64,000 bases of DNA. Origin: Neorhizobium sp. JUb45. GTDB lineage: Bacteria > Pseudomonadota > Alphaproteobacteria > Rhizobiales > Rhizobiaceae. A program made the translations under genes and the position numbers. The notes under the pieces are model-generated. The model was given only the letters and a program-made list of their open reading frames with translations, did not search any database and was not told where the DNA came from. The stretch spans positions 992,001 through 1,056,000 of the forward strand of contig NZ_SLYW01000001.1 of assembly GCF_004343585.1 (NCBI RefSeq). The letters are read 5' to 3'. Shown piece after piece: positions 35,958 through 47,699 of the stretch; the stretch's first letter is position 1; every line of letters begins with the position of its first letter.

Positions 35958-37285
35958 GCCTGTTCGGATCATCCAATCTCGGTCTGCCGCGCCTGAAGCC
36001 TTTGTCTTCCAAGCGCAGTCACGTCGTTTCGGTTCTCGATATCGGATCGAGCAAGGTCGTGTGCATGATCGGCCGGCTTACGCCGCGTCAGGAAAGCGAA
36101 GTCCTGCCGGGCCGGACTCATCATGTCGAAATCATCGGCATCGGCCACCAGCGTTCGCGTGGCGTCAAGTCGGGCGTTATCGCTGATCTGGATGCGGCGG
36201 AAAGCGTCGTGCGCCTCGCCGTCGACGCCGCCGAGCGCATGGCCGGTCTCACCATCGACAGCCTGATCGTCAATGTTTCGGCCGGTCGTCTGGCCAGCGA
36301 TGTCTACACCGCCACCATCGATCTCGGTGGTCAGGAAGTGGCCTCCGGCGACCTGCGCAAGGTGATGATCAATGCAAGCCAGCTGTCGCAGCGTCAGGAT
36401 CGCGTCATCCTGCATTCGCTGCCGACCGGTTATTCGCTCGACGGCGAGCGCGGCATCCGCGATCCGCTGTCGATGTATGGCGACACACTCGGTGTCGACA
36501 TGCATGTCGTCACTGCCGAACGCGCTGCGATCCGCAATCTCGAACTCTGCGTCAACCGCGCGCATCTGTCGGTCGAAGGTCTCGTTTCGACGCCTTATGC
36601 CAGCGGTCTGGCGGCTCTGGTCGATGACGAGGTCGAACTCGGCTGCGCTGCCATCGACATGGGCGGCGGCACCACCACAATTTCCGTCTTTTGCGAAGGC
36701 AAGCTGGTTCACACCGATGCCATCGGTCTGGGCGGCCACCACATCACGACCGACCTTGCGCGCGGTCTTTCGACCCGAATCGAAGACGCCGAGCGCATGA
36801 AGGTCGTTCACGGCTCCGCCATCTCCACTGGTGCCGACGACCGTGACCTGATTTCGGTTGCGCCGATCGGCGAGGACGACCGTGATCAGCCTACCCAGAT
36901 CCCCAAGGCTCTGGTCACCCGTATCGTTCGCGCGCGCCTCGAAGAGACGCTCGAACTGATCCGTGACCGCATACAGAAGTCGGGTTTCAGCCCGATCGTC
37001 GGCAAGCGAGTCGTTCTGACCGGTGGCGCCAGCCAATTGACCGGTTTGTCGGAAACAGCGCGCCGAATCCTTGCCCGAAACGTCCGAATCGGGCGTCCTA
37101 TGGGCCTGTCGGGTCTTCCGACCGCAGCAAAGGGACCGGCCTTCTCGACGGCGGCCGGGCTGATGATCTACCCGCAGGTCGCCGGTCTGGAGACGCATGC
37201 GGCAAACGGCGGTTTCGCGTCGGGCCTGGTCAGCGGCAACGGCCGGCTGGCGCGAATGGGGCAGTGGCTGAAGGAAAGTTTCTGA
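35954..37285 (+). CDS. ftsA: Cell division protein FtsA
   Basis: FtsA is the actin-like ATPase that tethers FtsZ to the membrane. The 443-aa protein has [17 protein letters not shown] near residue 25, the 1C-domain segment [47 protein letters not shown] near 232, [15 protein letters not shown] near 258, [16 protein letters not shown] near 350 and a C-terminal amphipathic helix ([12 protein letters not shown]), the usual membrane anchor. It starts at GTG 35954 inside the ftsQ stop (GTGA), so translation is coupled and ATG-less. Confidence 0.95.
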   Translation: MSLFGSSNLGLPRLKPLSSKRSHVVSVLDIGSSKVVCMIGRLTPRQESEVLPGRTHHVEIIGIGHQRSRGVKSGVIADLDAAESVVRLAVDAAERMAGLTIDSLIVNVSAGRLASDVYTATIDLGGQEVASGDLRKVMINASQLSQRQDRVILHSLPTGYSLDGERGIRDPLSMYGDTLGVDMHVVTAERAAIRNLELCVNRAHLSVEGLVSTPYASGLAALVDDEVELGCAAIDMGGGTTTISVFCEGKLVHTDAIGLGGHHITTDLARGLSTRIEDAERMKVVHGSAISTGADDRDLISVAPIGEDDRDQPTQIPKALVTRIVRARLEETLELIRDRIQKSGFSPIVGKRVVLTGGASQLTGLSETARRILARNVRIGRPMGLSGLPTAAKGPAFSTAAGLMIYPQVAGLETHAANGGFASGLVSGNGRLARMGQWLKESF

Positions 37286-37373
37286 CACACCGGTTTCGCA
37301 CCAGCGTGTCGAGGTAAGCAGGAATCAACGGCGGCGTGGCGACGCTGCCCAAGGATTAAGAAGGAACGGTTAC

Positions 37374-39155
37374 ATGACCATCAATCTGAACAAGCCGGAC
37401 ATCACCGAGCTGAAGCCTCGGATCACCGTGTTCGGCGTCGGCGGCGGCGGCGGCAATGCCGTCAACAACATGATCACCGCTGGCCTCGAAGGTGTTGACT
37501 TCGTTGTTGCCAACACTGATGCCCAGGCCCTGACCATGACCAAGGCCGATCGCATCATCCAGATGGGTGTGCAGGTCACCGAAGGTCTCGGCGCGGGTTC
37601 GCAGCCGGAAGTCGGCCGCGCTGCTGCGGAAGAGTGCCTCGATGAAATCCTGGATCATCTCCAGAACACCCATATGTGCTTCGTCACTGCCGGCATGGGC
37701 GGCGGCACCGGCACCGGTGCTGCTCCGGTCGTGGCTCAGGCCGCCCGCAACAAGGGCATCCTGACCGTCGGCGTCGTCACCAAGCCGTTCCACTTCGAAG
37801 GCGCGCGTCGCATGCGTCTGGCCGAGCAGGGCATCGAGGAACTGCAGAAGTCGGTCGACACGCTGATCGTCATTCCTAACCAGAACCTGTTCCGCATCGC
37901 CAACGACAAGACGACCTTTGCCGACGCATTTGCGATGGCCGACCAGGTTCTCTATTCCGGCGTTGCCTGCATTACCGACCTGATGGTCAAGGAAGGCCTC
38001 ATCAACCTCGACTTCGCCGACGTTCGCTCGGTAATGCGCGAGATGGGCCGCGCCATGATGGGTACGGGTGAAGCTTCCGGTTCGGGCCGCGCCATGCAGG
38101 CCGCCGAAGCCGCGATCGCCAACCCGCTGCTCGACGAAACCTCGATGAAGGGCGCACAGGGCCTGCTGATCTCCATTACCGGTGGTCGCGACCTTACCCT
38201 GTTCGAAGTCGACGAAGCCGCAACCCGTATCCGCGAAGAAGTCGATCCGGACGCCAACATCATCCTCGGTGCCACGTTCGACGAAGCGCTCGAAGGCATC
38301 ATCCGCGTTTCTGTCGTTGCCACCGGCATCGACCGCAGCATGGGTCAGGTCGATCTGCGTGCCGCTGCAATGCAGGCAGCCCAGAAGCCGATTATCCGTC
38401 CTTCCGCGGCCGTTGCTCCGGCTCCGGCCGCAGTGCAGCCTGCCCAGTATCAGGCACCCCGCGCGATTGCCCCGGCTCCGGTTGACCCGATTGCCGAGAC
38501 CATCCGTCACGCCGAATCCGAAATGGAACGCGAACTGGCCATCCCGGCCGCTCCCGCTCCTGTTGCGCCGGCACCGGTTGCCCAGGCCGAAGAGTTCCGT
38601 CCGCAGAGCCGCATTTTCGGTGCTGCTCCGGTCGAAGCTCCGCGTGCCACGCCGGTTCAGCAGTCTTACGCCGCTCCGCAGCAGCCTTCCTATGCCGCCC
38701 CGCAGCAGCAGGCTCCTGTCGCTCCGCAGCCGGCACCTGCACCGCGCATGATGCAGCCGGAAGCGCCGGTCATGAGCCAGCCGATGGTTCGCGACACGGT
38801 CGAGCAGGTTCGCATGCCGCGCGTCGAAGACTTTCCGCCGGTCGTGAAGGCCGAGATGGATCATCGCGCCCAGCAGTCGCAGCCGGCACATGAAGAACGT
38901 GGTCCGATGGGTCTCCTGAAGCGCATCACCAACTCGCTCGGTCGTCGTGACGAAGAAGAGCAGGGTTCGGGCGAAATGATGCAGGCTCCGGCCGCCTCCT
39001 CGCAGCAGCGTCGCGCGCTGTCGCCGGAAGCAAGCCTCTACGCACCGCGTCGTGGCAACCTCGATGATCACGGCCGCAACACTCCGCGTGCAGGTGCTCA
39101 TCACGAAGACGATCAGCTGGAAATCCCGGCCTTCCTGCGCCGCCAGTCCACCTGA
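37374..39155 (+). CDS. ftsZ: Cell division GTPase FtsZ, long-linker alphaproteobacterial form
   Basis: FtsZ is the tubulin-like GTPase that forms the division ring. The 593-aa protein has the GTPase core in the first 320 residues: [15 protein letters not shown] near 20, tubulin signature [11 protein letters not shown] from residue 109, [18 protein letters not shown] near 165. An unusually long Ala/Pro/Gln/Val linker runs from about 340 to 560, and a conserved C-terminal peptide [13 protein letters not shown] binds FtsA. E. coli FtsZ has 383 residues; long linkers of this kind are usual in Rhizobiales. It lies 88 bp after ftsA and ends the second dcw unit at a strong terminator. Confidence 0.96.
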   Translation: MTINLNKPDITELKPRITVFGVGGGGGNAVNNMITAGLEGVDFVVANTDAQALTMTKADRIIQMGVQVTEGLGAGSQPEVGRAAAEECLDEILDHLQNTHMCFVTAGMGGGTGTGAAPVVAQAARNKGILTVGVVTKPFHFEGARRMRLAEQGIEELQKSVDTLIVIPNQNLFRIANDKTTFADAFAMADQVLYSGVACITDLMVKEGLINLDFADVRSVMREMGRAMMGTGEASGSGRAMQAAEAAIANPLLDETSMKGAQGLLISITGGRDLTLFEVDEAATRIREEVDPDANIILGATFDEALEGIIRVSVVATGIDRSMGQVDLRAAAMQAAQKPIIRPSAAVAPAPAAVQPAQYQAPRAIAPAPVDPIAETIRHAESEMERELAIPAAPAPVAPAPVAQAEEFRPQSRIFGAAPVEAPRATPVQQSYAAPQQPSYAAPQQQAPVAPQPAPAPRMMQPEAPVMSQPMVRDTVEQVRMPRVEDFPPVVKAEMDHRAQQSQPAHEERGPMGLLKRITNSLGRRDEEEQGSGEMMQAPAASSQQRRALSPEASLYAPRRGNLDDHGRNTPRAGAHHEDDQLEIPAFLRRQST

Positions 39156-39179
39156 TCGACCTTTAAATAAATGCTGTTG

Positions 39180-39211
39180 AAAAGGCCCGGATCCTGCGAT
39201 CCGGGCCTTTT
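39180..39211 (+). terminator. Terminator of ftsZ
   Basis: aaaaggcccggatc (39180-39193) pairs perfectly over 14 bp with 39198-39211 across a four-base loop (ctgc), ending in TTTT. It is among the strongest hairpins in the window. Confidence 0.93.
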
Positions 39212-39426
39212 CACATTTCGTTGCAAAAGCGGAAAATTGTTGAGCATCTCCCTGTACTTGGCTTCGTAACAATCCGAAACGAACAGTGATTTGAGATGTA
39301 CCGCGCGGACACGTATCTAGATGATCAAGAGACCATGAATCGCGGTTTGTTAATTCAAACGGATTTATGGGCAAGGATCCCGGACCGCCACGGATTGGCA
39401 GGGCCGGTTCAATAAAGGCATATGAA

Positions 39427-40383
39427 ATGAGCATCGAACTTCTCGGTTTCCAGACCACTATCGCTTCGCCCGTCACCCTTTCGGGTATCGGCGTGCATTC
39501 GGGAAGCCAGGTATCGATCACCTTCCAGCCGGCTGACGCCGGCACCGGCATCATTTTCTCGCGTACGCTTTCCGACGGCACCGCCGCCGAATACCGCGCC
39601 GTGTCCTCGCAGGTCGGCAATACCGATCTCTGCACGGTCCTCGGCACCAATATGGCGCGTTCCGTTGCAACCATCGAACACGTCATGGCAGCAATCTATG
39701 CACTTGGCCTCGACAACCTGATCGTTGAAGTCGAAGGCGCCGAAATGCCGATCATGGACGGCAGCTCTTTTCCTTTCATCGAAGCGATCGAACAGGTCGG
39801 CATCGTCAATCTCGGTGTGAAGCGTCGTTATATCCGCGTCATCAAGCCGGTTCGCATCGATGCCGGCGCTTCGTGGTCGGAATTCCGCCCTTATGACGGC
39901 ACGCGTTTCGAAGTCGAAATCGATTTCGATTCGCCGCTGATCGGTCGCCAGTCATGGAAGGGTGACCTGACCGCGTCCGTGTTCCGTGATGAGTTGTCTC
40001 GCGCCCGTACTTTCGGTTTCATGCGTGATGTCGAGCGCCTCTGGGCCGCCGGTTACGCACTCGGCTCGTCGCTCGAAAATTCGGTCGTCATCGGTGACGA
40101 TGACACCGTCGTCAACGTCGAGGGTCTGCGTTACGCCAAGGACGAATTCGTTCGTCACAAGACGCTCGATGCTGTCGGCGATCTGGCGCTTGCCGGCGCG
40201 CAGTTCATCGGCTGCTACCGTTCCTATCGCGGCGGTCACAAGATGAACGCCAATGCGCTCAAGGCACTGCTCAGCGATCCGACGGCTTACGAGATCGTCG
40301 AGGCACCTGCGCGCAGCCAGCGTGTTCGCGCCAGCGCGTTCGTTCCGGTCAACGTTCCGGAATTCGCTCCCTGGGTTGGCTGA
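39427..40383 (+). CDS. lpxC: UDP-3-O-acyl-N-acetylglucosamine deacetylase LpxC
   Basis: LpxC is the zinc deacetylase that commits UDP-acyl-GlcNAc to lipid A synthesis. The 318-aa protein has TIASPVTLSGIGVHSG near residue 10, zinc ligand His in ATIEHVMAAIYALGLDN near 78, EMPIMDGSSFPFIEAI near 100, the FGF motif (RTFGFMRDVE near 195) and HKTLDAVGDLALAG near 240 with the second His and Asp ligands. ATG 39427 has AAAGG about nine bases upstream; longer frames have none. It has its own 215-bp upstream region and terminator, so it is a single transcription unit. Confidence 0.95.
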   Translation: MSIELLGFQTTIASPVTLSGIGVHSGSQVSITFQPADAGTGIIFSRTLSDGTAAEYRAVSSQVGNTDLCTVLGTNMARSVATIEHVMAAIYALGLDNLIVEVEGAEMPIMDGSSFPFIEAIEQVGIVNLGVKRRYIRVIKPVRIDAGASWSEFRPYDGTRFEVEIDFDSPLIGRQSWKGDLTASVFRDELSRARTFGFMRDVERLWAAGYALGSSLENSVVIGDDDTVVNVEGLRYAKDEFVRHKTLDAVGDLALAGAQFIGCYRSYRGGHKMNANALKALLSDPTAYEIVEAPARSQRVRASAFVPVNVPEFAPWVG

Positions 40384-40415
40384 CCTCGGGATCGACTCCA
40401 AACTCCAGTCCAATT

Positions 40416-40447
40416 GGCCGTCCCTGTGGACGGCCTTTTTCTTTTTT
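40416..40447 (+). terminator. Terminator of lpxC
   Basis: ggccgtcc (40416-40423) and ggacggcc (40428-40435) form a perfect stem with a ctgt loop, followed by tttttcttttttg. Confidence 0.92.
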
Positions 40448-40593
40448 GTTGTTTTTACGGTAATTTAAGTAACGCCACTGCCACAAAATTGCGCGAATGG
40501 GCCATCATTGCGTTGCCCTCATGCTGCTTTTATGGCTAGAACGCCTGTCAGGGCGGTGGCTCTTTTTATCGCGTGGCAATCGGGAACTATTGC

Positions 40594-41469
40594 ATGGCAA
40601 ATGTCAGGTCTTCTGTAATCGGGAAATCGGCCCGCATCGCGGCCATCTCCCTCGTGCTGGCAGGTGCCGGCATGACCGTGACGGCCTGCGGCACGGACCC
40701 GGATATCGACATCACGAAACTCGGCCTTGCCACCGATCCGCCGGAGCAGCTTTACAATCAAGGTCTGGCCAATATGAAGGCCGGTAATATGGGCGAGGCG
40801 GCACGCAAGTTCGACGCCATCGACAAGCAGAACCCGTTTACCGAATGGGGCCGCAAGGCGCTGGTGATGGTGACCTTCGTCAACACACGCCAGAACCGCA
40901 ACGACGAAGCGATCGCATCGGGTAACCGTTACCTGAAGCAGTATCCACGTTCGGCCGACACCGCTTATGTGCAGTATCTCGTTGGCCTGTCCTATTCCAA
41001 GCAGATCAGCGACGTGACGCAGGACCAGCGCGCCGCATCGCGCACGATCGAGGCCATGACCAAGGTGGTCAAGGAATACCCCGATTCCGAATATGTCGAC
41101 GACGCACAGGCAAAGATCCGTTTCGCCCGCGACCAGCTCGCCGGCAAGGAAATGCAGATCGGCCGTTATTACCTCGAGCGCAAGGAATACCTTGCTGGCA
41201 TTCAGCGCTTCCGGCTCGTCGTCGAACAGTACGGCAACACCAATCAGGTCGAGGAAGCGCTGGCACGTCTGGTCGAATCCTACTACGCCATGGGTATCGC
41301 CGAGGAAGCACAGACCGCTGCTGCCGTTCTCGGCCGCAACTATCCGGACAGCCAGTGGTATGCCGATAGCTACAAGCTGCTGAAGGGTGGCGGACTTGAG
41401 CCGCGTGAGAACCGTGGCTCGTGGATTTCGCGCGCAGCTGTCAGGCTGGTCGCCGGCAGCGATTCCTGA
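40594..41469 (+). CDS. bamD: Outer-membrane assembly lipoprotein BamD
   Basis: BamD is the essential BAM-complex lipoprotein that helps BamA insert beta-barrels. From ATG 40594 the protein has 291 aa with a lipoprotein signal and lipobox VTAC. Five TPR-like repeats follow: [113 protein letters not shown] and [22 protein letters not shown] seven codons earlier is possible, but the ATG gives a normal signal. It is 49 bp before recN and may be co-transcribed with it. Confidence 0.93.
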   Translation: MANVRSSVIGKSARIAAISLVLAGAGMTVTACGTDPDIDITKLGLATDPPEQLYNQGLANMKAGNMGEAARKFDAIDKQNPFTEWGRKALVMVTFVNTRQNRNDEAIASGNRYLKQYPRSADTAYVQYLVGLSYSKQISDVTQDQRAASRTIEAMTKVVKEYPDSEYVDDAQAKIRFARDQLAGKEMQIGRYYLERKEYLAGIQRFRLVVEQYGNTNQVEEALARLVESYYAMGIAEEAQTAAAVLGRNYPDSQWYADSYKLLKGGGLEPRENRGSWISRAAVRLVAGSDS

Positions 41470-41517
41470 TTTTGACGGCAGGCGGTTTTAGGGCAGGTAA
41501 GGCCGGATCGAGGTAAC

Positions 41518-43191
41518 ATGCTGATCCAGTTGTCGATCCGCGATATCGTCTTGATCGAGCGGCTGGATCTCGATTTCGAGGCCGGCCTTTCGGTGCTCAC
41601 CGGTGAGACCGGTGCCGGCAAATCCATTCTTCTCGACAGTCTGTCGCTGGCGCTCGGTGGGCGCGGCGATGGCGGGCTTGTGCGCCATGGCAGCGACAAG
41701 GGGCAGGTGACCGCCGTTTTCGATATCGGCATGGATCACCCCGCCCGTCTGCTGCTGCGCGAAAACGGCCTCGATGACGATGGCGACCTGATTTTTCGGC
41801 GCGTGCAATCGGCCGATGGCCGCACCAAGGCTTCCGTCAACGACCAGCCGGTCAGCGTGCAGATGATGCGCCAGCTCGGTCAGTTGCTGGTCGAGATCCA
41901 TGGCCAGCACGACGATCGCGCGCTTGTCGATACCAATGCCCATCGCACCCTGCTCGACGCCTTTGCAGGCCTTAGCGACGAGGCTTTGCAGGTGTCCGTT
42001 CTCTACCGCACATGGAAGGATGCCGAGCGCACCCTGAAAAGCCACAGAGCCCGCGTGGAGGCCGCAGCCCGCGAAGCCGATTACCTGCGCTCCTCGGTCG
42101 AAGAGCTACAAATCCTGTCGCCGCGAGACGGCGAGGAAGACGAGCTTGCTGACAACCGCGCCCGCATGCAGAAATCCGAACGCATTGCCGGCGACATTTC
42201 CGAAGCCTCCGAATTCCTGAACGGACACGGATCGCCGGTACCGTTGATCGCCTCGATGGTGCGACGTCTGGAGCGCAAGAGCCACGAAGCGCCGGGTCTG
42301 CTGGAAGAAACCGTCGAACTGCTCGACCAAGCGCTCAACCATCTCTCCAACGCCCAGATGGAAGTGGAGGCGGCTTTGCGCCGCACCGAATTCGATCCGC
42401 GCGAACTGGAGCGTGTCGAGGAGCGGCTGTTTGCGCTTCGCGCCGCCGCCCGCAAATATTCGGTTCCCGTAACCGAACTGCCGGCGCTTGCCGAAAAAAT
42501 GATCGCTGATCTCGCCGATCTCGATGCCGGCGAGGAAAAGCTCGGCAAGCTGGAGAAGATTTCGGAAGCCGCTAGGGTAACCTTCGATCAGGCGGCCGTT
42601 GCGCTCTCCAAAAAACGCCAGAAGGGCGCTTCGGCGCTGTCCGATGCCGTCATGGCCGAACTTCCGGCCCTCAAGCTGGAACGCGCGCGTTTCATGGTCG
42701 AGGTGACGACCGATGCCGAATCAGCGACTGCCGACGGCATCGATACGGTCGAATTCCACGTCCAGACCAATCCCGGCACGCGTCCCGGCCCGATCATGAA
42801 GGTTGCCTCGGGCGGCGAGCTTTCACGCTTCCTGCTCGCCTTGAAAGTTGCACTTGCCGATCGCGGTTCTGCGCCAACGCTGGTCTTCGATGAAATCGAC
42901 AGTGGTGTCGGCGGTGCGGTCGCGGATGCGATCGGTCAGCGGCTGAAGCGGCTATCCAGCACGGTTCAGGTCCTCTCTGTGACCCACGCACCGCAGGTCG
43001 CCGCCCGCGCCGCCACCCATATGCTGATCTCAAAGGGACCGGCCGGCGACGGATCGGACAAGATCGCCACGCGCGTCGCCACCATGACGCCGGAACACCG
43101 CGCCGAAGAGATCGCCCGCATGCTGTCGGGCGCGTCCGTCACCGCCGAGGCGAGGGCGGCTGCGGCGGCGCTGCTGGCCGCCGAAGGCTGA
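41518..43191 (+). CDS. recN: DNA repair protein RecN
   Basis: RecN is an SMC-like ATPase that acts early in double-strand break repair. The 557-aa protein has Walker A GETGAGKS at residues 29-36, the family segment LLVEIHGQHDDRAL near 121, two long coiled-coil stretches (about 155-375), the signature KVASGGELSRFLLALKVAL near 424 and Walker B PTLVFDEIDSGVGG near 454, then VTHAPQVAA. In many bacteria it is LexA-controlled; no clear SOS box is visible in the short upstream spacer. gagg precedes the ATG. Confidence 0.95.
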   Translation: MLIQLSIRDIVLIERLDLDFEAGLSVLTGETGAGKSILLDSLSLALGGRGDGGLVRHGSDKGQVTAVFDIGMDHPARLLLRENGLDDDGDLIFRRVQSADGRTKASVNDQPVSVQMMRQLGQLLVEIHGQHDDRALVDTNAHRTLLDAFAGLSDEALQVSVLYRTWKDAERTLKSHRARVEAAAREADYLRSSVEELQILSPRDGEEDELADNRARMQKSERIAGDISEASEFLNGHGSPVPLIASMVRRLERKSHEAPGLLEETVELLDQALNHLSNAQMEVEAALRRTEFDPRELERVEERLFALRAAARKYSVPVTELPALAEKMIADLADLDAGEEKLGKLEKISEAARVTFDQAAVALSKKRQKGASALSDAVMAELPALKLERARFMVEVTTDAESATADGIDTVEFHVQTNPGTRPGPIMKVASGGELSRFLLALKVALADRGSAPTLVFDEIDSGVGGAVADAIGQRLKRLSSTVQVLSVTHAPQVAARAATHMLISKGPAGDGSDKIATRVATMTPEHRAEEIARMLSGASVTAEARAAAAALLAAEG

Positions 43192-43201
43192 TTTTTTCCG
43201 T

Positions 43202-43789
43202 TTATTCCGCCGGTGCGGCCACGCCGCCGGTGTTCCGCGATGGTCCCGCCATGCGCGACAACACCTCGTCCTTCCAGACGAAACGGTGAATGATCACCAT
43301 GGCGATATGGCCGCCGATCATGGTCAGCAGCGTCCAGGCGAGCGTGCCGTGCAGCAGCCGTGCAGGTGCCACCATCCAGTCCACCCGCTCGCCGCCTTTC
43401 GCCATGATTTCCAGCCCGTAGAGTGTGAGGCCCCATTCCGAACCGAAGGCACGCAGCAGTGCCATGCCGGGCACGGCCAGCATCAGCAGATAGAGCAGGA
43501 TATGGCCGGCGCGGGCGGCAAGGCCCAGAAGCCCATGTTCATGCGCCGGGCGGTCCTTCAGGTTGTAAAAGCCCCACAACGCCCGAACTGCCGCCATGAT
43601 GAGAATGGTGACACCGAGCGAGCCGTGCGTGCCGTTCAGGGCGTCCGTCAGCCATGAGCGTCCAAACAGCCGGCCAAGCACCAGGCCGGAAAACTGCCAA
43701 CAGAGAAGAAACGCCATTGACCAGTGAAACAGCCGGGTCACCAGACCGTAGCGTAATCCCGTATCCCGCCAGCGATGCGCCATGGCCAT
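43202..43789 (-). CDS. Cytochrome b561-family dihaem membrane protein
   Basis: The 195-aa protein has four membrane helices with haem-ligand His residues in RLFHWSMAFLLCWQF, NGTHGSLGVTILI, AGHILLYLLMLAVPGM and HGTLAWTLLTMIGGHIAMVIIH. This is the YodB/CybB type of di-haem b cytochrome, which can carry electrons from quinol to acceptors such as superoxide. The physiological partner is unknown. Two ATGs (43789 and 43783) are possible starts. It lies convergent to recN with only 10 bp between stops and diverges from ligA. Confidence 0.87.
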   Translation of the reverse strand: MAMAHRWRDTGLRYGLVTRLFHWSMAFLLCWQFSGLVLGRLFGRSWLTDALNGTHGSLGVTILIMAAVRALWGFYNLKDRPAHEHGLLGLAARAGHILLYLLMLAVPGMALLRAFGSEWGLTLYGLEIMAKGGERVDWMVAPARLLHGTLAWTLLTMIGGHIAMVIIHRFVWKDEVLSRMAGPSRNTGGVAAPAE

Positions 43790-43961
43790 TCCCCGAAAAT
43801 TGCTGCTTGTGAACCTGATTGTTTGAGTTGGGTATTACGATGCTGCGCCGCAACGCGTCCAGACGGACGCGGACACATGCAGCCGGGTTTCCCAAACTTC
43901 TTCGTGAGTTTTGGGCGAGCCTCAAGCCTCGGCTGCTTCCAATCTGCGGCGATTGCACTAG

Positions 43962-46154
<2,193 letters not shown>

Positions 46155-46157
46155 GGA

Positions 46158-46700
46158 TCAGCTTTTCAGCCGTGCCATCGTTAAGGCATCGACATAACGG
46201 CCATCGCGGAAGGCAAACTGTTTGAGGCAGCCCTCGGTGACAAAACCGTGCCTTTCGTAAAGCCGGATTGCGGCTTCGTTATCGGTGAAGACCGTCAGTT
46301 CGACGCGGTGAAGATCCAGCCAGTTATCGGCAATATCGAGCACCGCCTTCATCAAAGCCGATCCGACGCCACGTCCGGCAAATTCGTCATGCACGCCCAT
46401 GCCGATCGTCGCGGCATGACGGCGGCGCGGGTTGCCGGCGGGACTGAGGCCGATGTCGCCGATCGTGCGGCCGTCATGCTCGGCCATCAGACGATAGGCG
46501 CCGGCGCTCGGGCTTTCCAGATAACGCCGGATTTCCGCCACAGTATGAAAGGGCGTGCGCAGGGTTCCGTAGCGATAGCCCGGCAGATTATGCAGCGCGG
46601 CAATTGCTTCCGCGTCGTTCGGACTGGCCGCGCGGATTTCCACGTCCTCGAGCCGTCCGGCTCGGGGCGGTTTTTCATCAATGTCCTGCTGACTGTTCAT
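46158..46700 (-). CDS. GNAT-family N-acetyltransferase
   Basis: The 180-aa protein has a single GNAT domain: VEIRAASPNDAEAIAALHNLPG at the start, GDIGLSPAGNPRRRHAATIGMGVHDEFAGRGVGSALMKAVLDIADNW, in which the R/Q-x-x-G-x-G/A acetyl-CoA loop reads GRGVGS, and VELTVFTDNEAAIRLYERHGFVTEGCLKQFAFRDGRYVDALTMARL. It resembles RimJ/PhnO-like small-molecule or protein acetyltransferases; the substrate is unknown. The start at 46700 has AAGGAG ten bases upstream. It is convergent with ligA, with three bases between the stop codons. Confidence 0.87.
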   Translation of the reverse strand: MNSQQDIDEKPPRAGRLEDVEIRAASPNDAEAIAALHNLPGYRYGTLRTPFHTVAEIRRYLESPSAGAYRLMAEHDGRTIGDIGLSPAGNPRRRHAATIGMGVHDEFAGRGVGSALMKAVLDIADNWLDLHRVELTVFTDNEAAIRLYERHGFVTEGCLKQFAFRDGRYVDALTMARLKS

Positions 46701-46747
46701 CTCTGCTCTCCTTGGCTTTTGCCGAAGGCAGAGCGGACGCAACCGAA

Positions 46748-46770
46748 CCCTGCCATCATGCGGCAGGGTG
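46748..46770. other. Hairpin upstream of the GNAT gene
   Basis: accctgcc (46748-46755) pairs with ggcagggt (46763-46770) around seven bases. No T-run follows. It lies in the promoter region of the GNAT gene; a separate perfect palindrome cgccctgcagggcg lies at 46808-46821. Function is unknown. Confidence 0.35.
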
Positions 46771-46925
46771 GTGACGGATGACCGGCTAACGCGCCAAACC
46801 CGCCACGCGCCCTGCAGGGCGAATGGTCACGGTAAGGTGGGTGAGGATGGCGCGGTTGGTCATGGCGATATCAGGCCGCAAAACTGCGATACGGTCAAGT
46901 CGCGAAATGTGGTCGACTTGAAATG

Positions 46926-46940
46926 TTCCCGAAATGGGAA
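46926..46940. promoter_or_regulatory. Inverted-repeat operator of the higBA pair
   Basis: TTCCC-GAAAT-GGGAA is a perfect 5-bp inverted repeat with 5-bp spacer, ending 11 bases before the higB start. HigA-type antitoxins autoregulate by binding such repeats at their own promoter. Binding is inferred. Confidence 0.55.
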
Positions 46941-46951
46941 TATGTTCAGCC

Positions 46952-47248
46952 ATGCAGGTGATTGCGAAATCGAGCCTAAGGACGTTTTGGGAGCGCCATC
47001 CGCAGGCGCACGAGCCATTGTCGCTGTGGCACAAGGCAGTCAGCAAAGCCGAATGGCATGGACCTGCCGATGTGAAGCGCATGTTCGGCAATCGCGTGGA
47101 TTTTATTGCCGACAACCGACTGATTTTCGATATCGCCGGCAACAAATATCGGCTGATCGTGCACGTTGCCTATCCGTATGGGCGCGTACTGATCAAGTTT
47201 GTGGGAACGCATGCCGACTATGACAGGATCGATCCGGAGACGATTTGA
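46952..47248 (+). CDS. higB: HigB-type mRNA interferase toxin
   Basis: The 98-aa protein matches the HigB_toxin family: VIAKSSLRTFWERHPQAHEPLSLWHKAVSKAEWHGPADVKRMFGNRVDFIADNRLIFDIAGNKYRLIVHVAYPYGRVLIKFVGTHADYDRID is the full family pattern of a RelE-fold ribosome-dependent RNase, cut here only to name its order: helix 1-2, then NKYRLIV and the FVGTHADYD end. ATG 46952 was chosen over an upstream in-frame start because the family begins with this residue range. The toxin gene comes first and its TGA shares a base with the antitoxin ATG, the reverse order typical of higBA. Confidence 0.88.
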   Translation: MQVIAKSSLRTFWERHPQAHEPLSLWHKAVSKAEWHGPADVKRMFGNRVDFIADNRLIFDIAGNKYRLIVHVAYPYGRVLIKFVGTHADYDRIDPETI

Positions 47249-47628
47249 TGGACAATATCAGGCCGATCAGAAACGATGACGATCTCGAATGGGCGGTGGC
47301 CGAGGTCGCCGCCTATTTCGAAGACCCGCCGCCGAAGGGAAGTGCGGACGCGGATCGTTTCGACGTCCTGTCCGATCTCATCGAAGCCTATGAGAACCGC
47401 AGTTTTCCGGCCGATAATCGCGAGCCTGTCGAATTTCTGCTCGGCTTCATGGCGTTGACCGGCCGTAGCCAGAAAGACCTTGCCGAACTTCTCGGTTCTC
47501 GTTCGCGTGCTTCCGAAATCCTCAACCGAAAACGCGCACTGACTGTCGAGATGATCCATAAGCTCTCGACGGAGTGGGGATTGCCTGCTGATTGTCTCGC
47601 CAAGCCCTATTCGCTGGCTGCGGCCTGA
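47248..47628 (+). CDS. higA: HigA-type antitoxin with XRE helix-turn-helix
   Basis: The 126-aa protein has an N-terminal toxin-binding region (DLEWAVAEVAAYFEDPP) and a C-terminal XRE helix-turn-helix (MALTGRSQKDLAELLGSRSRASEILNRKRAL). It should neutralise HigB and repress the operon together with it through the dyad at 46926-46940. The ATG shares a base with the higB stop (TGATG), so both are made from one message; a TTG one codon earlier is a less likely start. A T-rich stop region follows without a clear terminator. Confidence 0.87.
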   Translation: MDNIRPIRNDDDLEWAVAEVAAYFEDPPPKGSADADRFDVLSDLIEAYENRSFPADNREPVEFLLGFMALTGRSQKDLAELLGSRSRASEILNRKRALTVEMIHKLSTEWGLPADCLAKPYSLAAA

Positions 47629-47699
47629 CGGCAAAACGCTTCCCCGAATCACCCCATCCATCCTAAAACGCCCCAACATCGCCACCCGGAACCGCGCAT

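Noticed and set aside
37356..39686. A 776-codon minus-strand open frame across ftsZ
   Set aside because: It is a shadow caused by high third-position GC in ftsZ and lpxC; the plus-strand proteins have full catalytic motifs, and the shadow runs through the ftsZ terminator.
46786..47145. A 119-codon minus-strand frame opposite higB
   Set aside because: Overlaps higB, which has a full family match and an operator; composition of a shadow.
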